Origin: Myxococcales bacterium
GTDB lineage: Bacteria; Myxococcota; Bradymonadia; REDH01
DNA: 19,432 nucleotides
Direction of reading: 5' to 3'
NCBI GenBank assembly: GCA_018970625.1
Contig: JAGWVZ010000011.1
Location: 1 to 19,432, forward strand
Shown piece after piece: positions 15,002 through 19,432 of this stretch; position 1 is the first letter of the stretch; each line of letters opens with the position of its first letter. The position numbers and the translations under genes are program-made. Under the pieces are notes generated by a model. The model was not told the origin of the DNA and ran no database searches. It saw only the letters and a program-made list of their open reading frames with translations.

Positions 15002-16131
15002 GTCATTCCTCCAAGCGCCAGCGACTGCACCGGTATCTGCCCCAGAAAGGCATGGCCGACAGGCAGATCGGGGGTTTCGTACAACACCACCACACGGTCG
15101 TACGCCTCGGCGCTGACGTTGTAGATGCACATGGGAATGCCATCGCCATAGGCGTCAAACGTGTCTTCGCGACAACGCATGGCGTGCGTAATGAACGCCG
15201 GGCTGCGGGTGGTCGCGTGGCACCAGACCGATACACCCAGGCGCTCCCAGGCTTCTGCGACCAGCATCGGCAACGTCACGAACTCACCCGTGCCAACCAC
15301 AGCCACGCGCTCGTTCGGTTGTACGACCGGTAACACGAGGTCGCCCGGCAGCCTCACCGGTTCACTCAACCAGAAACGACCGTCGTTTCGCGGCAACAAC
15401 GCATCGCGCAGCGTGTCGGTTGAAGACACGTCCGGTGTGGAAGGGCAAACGAAGTCGGCGCGCGGCTCAAAATGACGCTCACCTCGCAACAATGACGCTA
15501 CCGGCCCTCGAAACTCGGCTGTACCACCGCTCCAGTCGGTGAGGGCGACTCCCACGACCCGTTGCAGATGTGGAAGCGCTGGTTCCAGCGCTCGTTGCAG
15601 ATTCAGCAACGTGCGACCGGTCGTCAGCTCGTCGTCAACGAGCACGAGCGTTCGCGCCGAGCGCAGCGTTTGCGCGATCCCGGCGTCGAGCGGAGCATAC
15701 ACAAAGTGACGGCTCGCGTGGCTGTGGTCCTCCGAAAACTCAGCCAACAATGGACGCTCAAAGCGGTAGCGAGTCGATTGCCCGAACACGACTTCGGTGT
15801 CGCCGCGACGGCGATGGAGAGCCCGATAGACTCCGTGCCCCAGCGCGATCGCGGTCTCGGCCATGCCGACGACGGCGATTGGACCAGGAAGGTCGTCGGG
15901 CAGCCGATCCACCAGCGCCTCCCACGCCTCGTTTATGTCGCAGGGACGCGCTCCAATGTGGCGCCCCAGCACCCGCGACACAAAAAGAAAACCGCGCCGC
16001 GGGTTAATCCGCGCGGCGAAGTCCAGCAAACGATCCAGCGGCCAGACCGGGTCGGGTGTAGCGTGTACGGTTAATGTGCCTGTCGGAAGCTCGACACGCA
16101 GGGCGCTCGACGCACCGATTGAAGTAGCCAT
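14998..16131 (-). CDS. Phosphoribosyltransferase-TRSP domain protein of the Ter module
   Basis: The protein has 377 residues. The N-terminal half is a type I phosphoribosyltransferase fold with the PRPP loop L-V-D166-D167-E-L-T-T-G-R-T-L (about 163-175) and the upstream V-V-G-M-A-E-T-A segment. The C-terminal half (about 255-377) is the TRSP domain, named for the conserved motif seen here as A-T-T-R-S-P-A-F, with G-T-G-E-F and an acidic D-A-Y-G-D-G segment. It follows the first terD by 31 bases and overlaps the HAD gene by 4 bases. In the proposed Ter pathway it would attach phosphoribose to a base-like acceptor. No good ribosome site precedes ATG 16131, so expression may rely on coupling. 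Domain call is firm; substrate unknown. Confidence 0.92.
   Translation of the reverse strand: MATSIGASSALRVELPTGTLTVHATPDPVWPLDRLLDFAARINPRRGFLFVSRVLGRHIGARPCDINEAWEALVDRLPDDLPGPIAVVGMAETAIALGHGVYRALHRRRGDTEVVFGQSTRYRFERPLLAEFSEDHSHASRHFVYAPLDAGIAQTLRSARTLVLVDDELTTGRTLLNLQRALEPALPHLQRVVGVALTDWSGGTAEFRGPVASLLRGERHFEPRADFVCPSTPDVSSTDTLRDALLPRNDGRFWLSEPVRLPGDLVLPVVQPNERVAVVGTGEFVTLPMLVAEAWERLGVSVWCHATTRSPAFITHAMRCREDTFDAYGDGIPMCIYNVSAEAYDRVVVLYETPDLPVGHAFLGQIPVQSLALGGMT
15007..15012 (-). promoter_or_regulatory. Ribosome binding site of the HAD gene
   Basis: GGAGGA on the minus strand, 5 bases before ATG 15001, inside the end of the PRTase-TRSP gene. It fixes the HAD start. Confidence 0.75.
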
Positions 16132-16162
16132 GCAGCGTCAGGGGGCGTCGAGCGAGAGCGAA

Positions 16163-16738
16163 TCAGACGTTGACACCAAAGCTGCCAGCCAGCGGCCCAA
16201 GACCGCCCCGGAAGCCCTGGCCCTTGGCACGGAACTTCCACTCTGCACCATGGCGGTACAGCTCGCCGAAGATCATCGACGTCTCGAGCGAGGCGTCTTC
16301 CGAGAGGTCGTAGCGAGCGATGACGTCGCCGTTGGCAGCGTTCACGACGCGAATGTACGCGTTCGACACCTGTCCGAAGTTCTGCCGACGTGCATCAGCG
16401 TCGTGAATGGTCACCGCAAACGAGATTTTGGCCACATCGGCGGGCAGGGCGTTCAGCTCAACCGCGATTGACTCGTCGTCACCGGCGCCCTGACCGTCCT
16501 TGTTGTCGCCCTGGTGATTCACCGCACCACCCGCGCCCAACTTGTTGTTATAGAAGATGAAGTCAGCGTCGCTGCGAACGCGATCTGCTTCGGTCAGCAG
16601 GAACGCCGACGCATCAAGGTCGAATGCCTGTCCGTCGGTCGACCGCGCATCCCAGCCCAGACCCACGGCGATCCGGTTCAAACCAGGAGCTTCCTTCGAG
16701 AGAGAGACGTTGCCACCTTTGCTAAGCGAAACAGGCAT
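16163..16738 (-). CDS. terD: TerD family calcium-binding stress protein (first copy)
   Basis: A 191-residue canonical TerD protein: [35 protein letters not shown], the acidic [13 protein letters not shown] calcium motif, [19 protein letters not shown] and [14 protein letters not shown] site lies 7 bases before ATG 16738. It is the first gene of the enzyme block, 31 bases ahead of PRTase-TRSP and 204 bases after the large vWA gene. It differs from the second copy mainly in the loop before the calcium motif ([11 protein letters not shown]). Being first in the run, it may be the most highly expressed. Confidence 0.95.
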   Translation of the reverse strand: MPVSLSKGGNVSLSKEAPGLNRIAVGLGWDARSTDGQAFDLDASAFLLTEADRVRSDADFIFYNNKLGAGGAVNHQGDNKDGQGAGDDESIAVELNALPADVAKISFAVTIHDADARRQNFGQVSNAYIRVVNAANGDVIARYDLSEDASLETSMIFGELYRHGAEWKFRAKGQGFRGGLGPLAGSFGVNV

Positions 16739-16745
16739 AAGAGAA

Positions 16746-16750
16746 CCTCC
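16746..16750 (-). promoter_or_regulatory. Ribosome binding site of first terD
   Basis: GGAGG on the minus strand, 7 bases before ATG 16738; among the strongest sites in the window. Confidence 0.75.
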
Positions 16751-16796
16751 AATTGCATAAACCGCAGCAGAACTGCCGAGACGAGCACCGCAACAC

Positions 16797-16822
16797 TCAA
16801 TACGTCGTTCTCATTCCGTCAA
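16797..16822 (-). promoter_or_regulatory. Tentative promoter ahead of the Ter enzyme block
   Basis: Minus-strand TTGACG (16822-16817) is followed after 14 bases by TATTGA (16802-16797), 58 bases before the terD start. The spacer is shorter than the sigma-70 optimum, so this is weak. It lies in the 204-bp gap after the large vWA gene, which otherwise shows no clear terminator or open frame. Confidence 0.25.
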
Positions 16823-16942
16823 GAGAGATACCGCGTCTGTCCAGCATGACCCGCATTGAACTCCGGTGGTCGTCACCAGACTCGCTCGCCAACCGGCCGA
16901 CACGTCACAGGGCGCGCCACGGTGTCCCCCGCTTGCGTCCGT

Positions 16943-19432
16943 TCAACCGGCCACCTGCGACCAGCGAATGGGTCGCAGCCCAAACATTCGGACGCGCCGC
17001 AGCAACAGATCGATCACAAAGAGGCCCAGCGCTGCAAAGAGCGCCCACGGCCAGAGCTCGCGGCGGTACTCGGTGAGCTCGTCACCCGGGTCCCAGAGCA
17101 CCGACGGCTCGGGATCGACGCTACCGCCAGTCAGAATCGCCGCCCTGCGCGCCAGGTCCGGATTCGACGACACCGACAACAGCTCGTCTGGATAGGGATA
17201 GCTGACCGAACCATACGAAGCCGCAAACGAGTTACCGTCCAGCTGGTGGTCGGCGGTCAGCTGATAGGGTCCATACTGCGGCAGCGGAGCCTGCGCCTCA
17301 TAGCGACCGGCGGCTGTCTGCCGCATGGGAATCGTCACTTCGGTGCCGTCCGGCGCCACCATCGTGACCGTCGAGGTCAGACCGTTGACGAAGCGATCGT
17401 CCTCGCCCACCGCGTCCACCAGAATGTGTGCCACGCCCTGCCGGACCTCGGCTGACATGTCGAGCACGTCTTCACTGTTGACCCGCATGAGGTCGCGTAC
17501 CACCTGCGCCCAGAACTGCGGGTACGTTCGCGTACGAACCCATTCCACGGCCCACCGGTTCTTGATGTCGCTGGTGAACACCGCGACCCGACCCAGCCCC
17601 TGCCGCCACCGCGCCAGCAGCGGTTCGCCCGTCTCGGTGCTCAACATGACCTCGGCCGCCGGTCGCGCCTGCGTCTTCACAAAACCCAACAGATACGGGA
17701 CGCTGTCCCAGGCAATGCCGGCGAGCGCCTGCGAACGACGCCCGACCACCGGCCGAAAGGGCTCCTCGACCAGGTTGGTGCGCGCCACCTGCGACGTCTC
17801 CTGCACAAATATCTGCGGCACGTTGCTGGGGTCATTGGTCTGGTAAAACCGGCCCGAACCCAGCTCGGCGATCATCTCCAGCAGGGCACGATCCGCTTCT
17901 CGACCTACCGCGACCGACGAAACCGTCACATCCTCGTCCCGCAGGTCGCCCACCACTTCGGCGATGCCATCCCACGGCGCCTGACCATCGGTCAGCAGAA
18001 TCACGTGCTTGATGCGGGCGCGCGTCTCGATCATCTGCACCCAGGCCTCGAGCAGGGCCGGATAGATGTTGGTGCCACCACCCGGTCCAATGCGCCCAAT
18101 GTCGGCCCGAATCCGACTGCGATTCGAAGCCGATTGCATGCGCACGACCGTCTGCGGCGCGTCGTCGAACGCGATCACGCCAATCAGGTCCTGTGGGCCC
18201 ATCAGGTCCACCACGGCCCGCGCGGCGTCCTTCGCCATCTCGAGCTTCTGACCATCCATCGAGCCCGACCGGTCAATCACCAGCAGCATCGCCAGCGACG
18301 GCATGTCCCGTTGCCGCTGCATATCGAACGTGACTGGCGAGATCGCCTCGAGCGGTGTGTTGTCGTAACCACCCGGCCCGAAACTGTTTTCGCCGCCCAC
18401 CATCAGAAATCCGCCGCCCAGCTCGCGCACGTAGGTCTCGATGTTCGCCATGGTCGAGCGCGAGATGAACTCGGCGCTTACATCGCTCAGAATCACCAGA
18501 TCAAAGTTGCGCAGCTCGTCGAGCGTCGTCGGAAACCCGTAGGCACCCCGCACCTCCAGGTCGAAGTTGGCGAGATCATTGCGCTCCCGGTCCAGGGCGC
18601 GCTCCAGATACATGCGGCTCTGGAACTCCCCCTCCACGTAGAGCACGCGCGGCCGACCTTCGACCGTCACCGAGCGGGTGAACCGGTTGTTGGCATCGAA
18701 TCGGTCGGCGCCCTCGGGACGTATCGTCAGCTCAAAGAGCCGAAAACCCGGTTCATACACCTCTGCCGTCAGCTCGACCCGGTTCATGCCCGGCGTCAGC
18801 GCCACACGTCGCCCCTGAATGTCCCGGAACTCATTCTGAGTGAGGCTCAGCAATACCTCGGTTTCGCGGTTCGAGAATATCTCGGCCGTCATCACAAAGG
18901 GTTCGCCCACCTCGATGTCGCCGGGCATCTCCAGGTTGCGCACCATGACCTCGGCGGGCGGCTCAAACGGAAGCTCATGGGTGTACAGCGTGACGCCAAA
19001 CTCCGCCGCGGTCGCCGCCTCGCCCAGCAGGTCGCCGCGGTTCTGGTTCCCGTCGGTGATAATGACCGTGCGCTTCAGGTGGTCGGGTGGGCACAGGCCA
19101 TAGCTCATGCGGAGTGCGGCCGCGGGGTCCGAAGACAGCCCTGCACCTTCACCTTCGTGCCGCAGCAGCGCCGCTACGCGTTCGGCGCCCTGCGGAATGT
19201 CCACCACGACCGGGCGCGCCGCAAAGGTCAGCAGCCGCACCATGCCCGTACCGCGAGCGTCGTAACCACGCTGCACCACGTCGCGCGCCTGCTCCAGCAC
19301 CGCGTCGGGCACCGAATCGGATACATCCACCAGATAGGTCGTGCACACGTGCGAATCGAAATCCGATACCGACGGCCGAGCCATGGCGAACGTCAGCGCC
19401 ACGAGCAGCAGCACGCGCAGCACGATGTTGAG
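16943..19432 (-). CDS. Membrane protein with two vWA domains and a GATase1-like domain (5' end beyond window)
   Basis: About 829 residues are visible; the frame is open to the right edge and the first visible residues (L-R-V-L-L-L-V-A-L-T-F-A-M-A) look like a membrane segment, so the true start is probably outside. A first vWA-like domain follows with D33-V-S-D-S37 and I-I-T-D-G-N-Q (numbered from the GTG at 19423). A beta-rich part leads to a GATase1-like domain (about 265-380, V-L-Y-V-E-G-E-F and F-L-M-V-G-G-E-N-S-F-G). A second, complete vWA domain runs from about 385 to 560 (V-I-D-R-S-G-S-M, G-G-G-T-N-I-Y, L-L-T-D-G-Q). A C-terminal transmembrane helix lies at about 791-808, followed by a short basic tail. 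Similar large proteins occur beside BatA/MoxR-type systems. Most of it should be extracytoplasmic. Whether it belongs to the Ter system or is just a neighbour is not resolved. Confidence 0.9.
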   Translation of the reverse strand, partial: LNIVLRVLLLVALTFAMARPSVSDFDSHVCTTYLVDVSDSVPDAVLEQARDVVQRGYDARGTGMVRLLTFAARPVVVDIPQGAERVAALLRHEGEGAGLSSDPAAALRMSYGLCPPDHLKRTVIITDGNQNRGDLLGEAATAAEFGVTLYTHELPFEPPAEVMVRNLEMPGDIEVGEPFVMTAEIFSNRETEVLLSLTQNEFRDIQGRRVALTPGMNRVELTAEVYEPGFRLFELTIRPEGADRFDANNRFTRSVTVEGRPRVLYVEGEFQSRMYLERALDRERNDLANFDLEVRGAYGFPTTLDELRNFDLVILSDVSAEFISRSTMANIETYVRELGGGFLMVGGENSFGPGGYDNTPLEAISPVTFDMQRQRDMPSLAMLLVIDRSGSMDGQKLEMAKDAARAVVDLMGPQDLIGVIAFDDAPQTVVRMQSASNRSRIRADIGRIGPGGGTNIYPALLEAWVQMIETRARIKHVILLTDGQAPWDGIAEVVGDLRDEDVTVSSVAVGREADRALLEMIAELGSGRFYQTNDPSNVPQIFVQETSQVARTNLVEEPFRPVVGRRSQALAGIAWDSVPYLLGFVKTQARPAAEVMLSTETGEPLLARWRQGLGRVAVFTSDIKNRWAVEWVRTRTYPQFWAQVVRDLMRVNSEDVLDMSAEVRQGVAHILVDAVGEDDRFVNGLTSTVTMVAPDGTEVTIPMRQTAAGRYEAQAPLPQYGPYQLTADHQLDGNSFAASYGSVSYPYPDELLSVSSNPDLARRAAILTGGSVDPEPSVLWDPGDELTEYRRELWPWALFAALGLFVIDLLLRRVRMFGLRPIRWSQVAG

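Noticed and set aside
1..19432. Mobile elements, tRNA or rRNA genes
   Set aside because: No transposase, integrase, terminal repeats, tRNA cloverleaf or rRNA-like sequence could be recognised.

Overview
This is a GC-rich, gene-dense bacterial window (roughly two-thirds G+C by eye). Lipoprotein signals, a twin-arginine (Tat) lipoprotein and periplasmic c-type cytochromes point to a Gram-negative, respiring organism. Nothing fixes the phylum. The mix of predicted Tat/Sec lipoproteins and a large membrane vWA/GATase protein is reminiscent of Myxococcota/Bradymonadota-like or other deep-branching environmental bacteria, but that is only a guess. No rRNA, tRNA, CRISPR array, insertion sequence or integrase was seen.

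Left part (1-2031): a minus-strand pair encodes a thioredoxin-fold lipoprotein, strikingly like the N-terminal domain of animal selenoprotein P, and a di-haem cytochrome c lipoprotein that runs off the left edge. They are divergent from a plus-strand Tat-exported MsrB methionine sulfoxide reductase. Together they look like an extracytoplasmic redox/repair set. Next comes a long plus-strand U32-family protein (2128-4767), related to the 23S rRNA hydroxylation factor RlhA. A weak hairpin plus T-rich tract separates it from the convergent genes that follow.

Middle-left (4829-6651, minus strand): a translationally coupled pair typical of arsenosugar biosynthesis. It is an AhpD/carboxymuconolactone-decarboxylase-like protein followed by the radical SAM enzyme ArsS. 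No ArsM methyltransferase is present in the window.

Middle and right (6820-16738, minus strand): an eleven-gene tellurium-resistance-type (Ter) stress cluster. In transcription order it is TerD, PRTase-TRSP, HAD phosphatase, StiP/PRTase-PELOTA, HpcH/citrate-lyase-like lyase, ATP-grasp ligase, TerF-type vWA, a second TerD, a TerA-like double-TerD protein with a Pro-Ala linker, and a TerD-like/trypsin-like protease fusion. The count is ten Ter-type genes, or eleven if the upstream vWA gene is included. The five enzymes from PRTase-TRSP to ATP-grasp are the module previously proposed to make a nucleoside-like metabolite under Ter control. The first four of these overlap by 4 bp each, so they are almost surely co-translated. 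TerB, TerC and TelA are not in the window.

Right edge (16943-19432, minus strand): a large membrane-anchored protein with two vWA domains flanking a GATase1-like domain. Its 5' end lies beyond the window.

Taken together, the window combines metal/metalloid and oxidative-stress functions: Ca-binding TerD scaffolds, a hypothetical nucleotide-like product, a possible TerD-directed protease, arsenic-carbon chemistry, and thiol repair.
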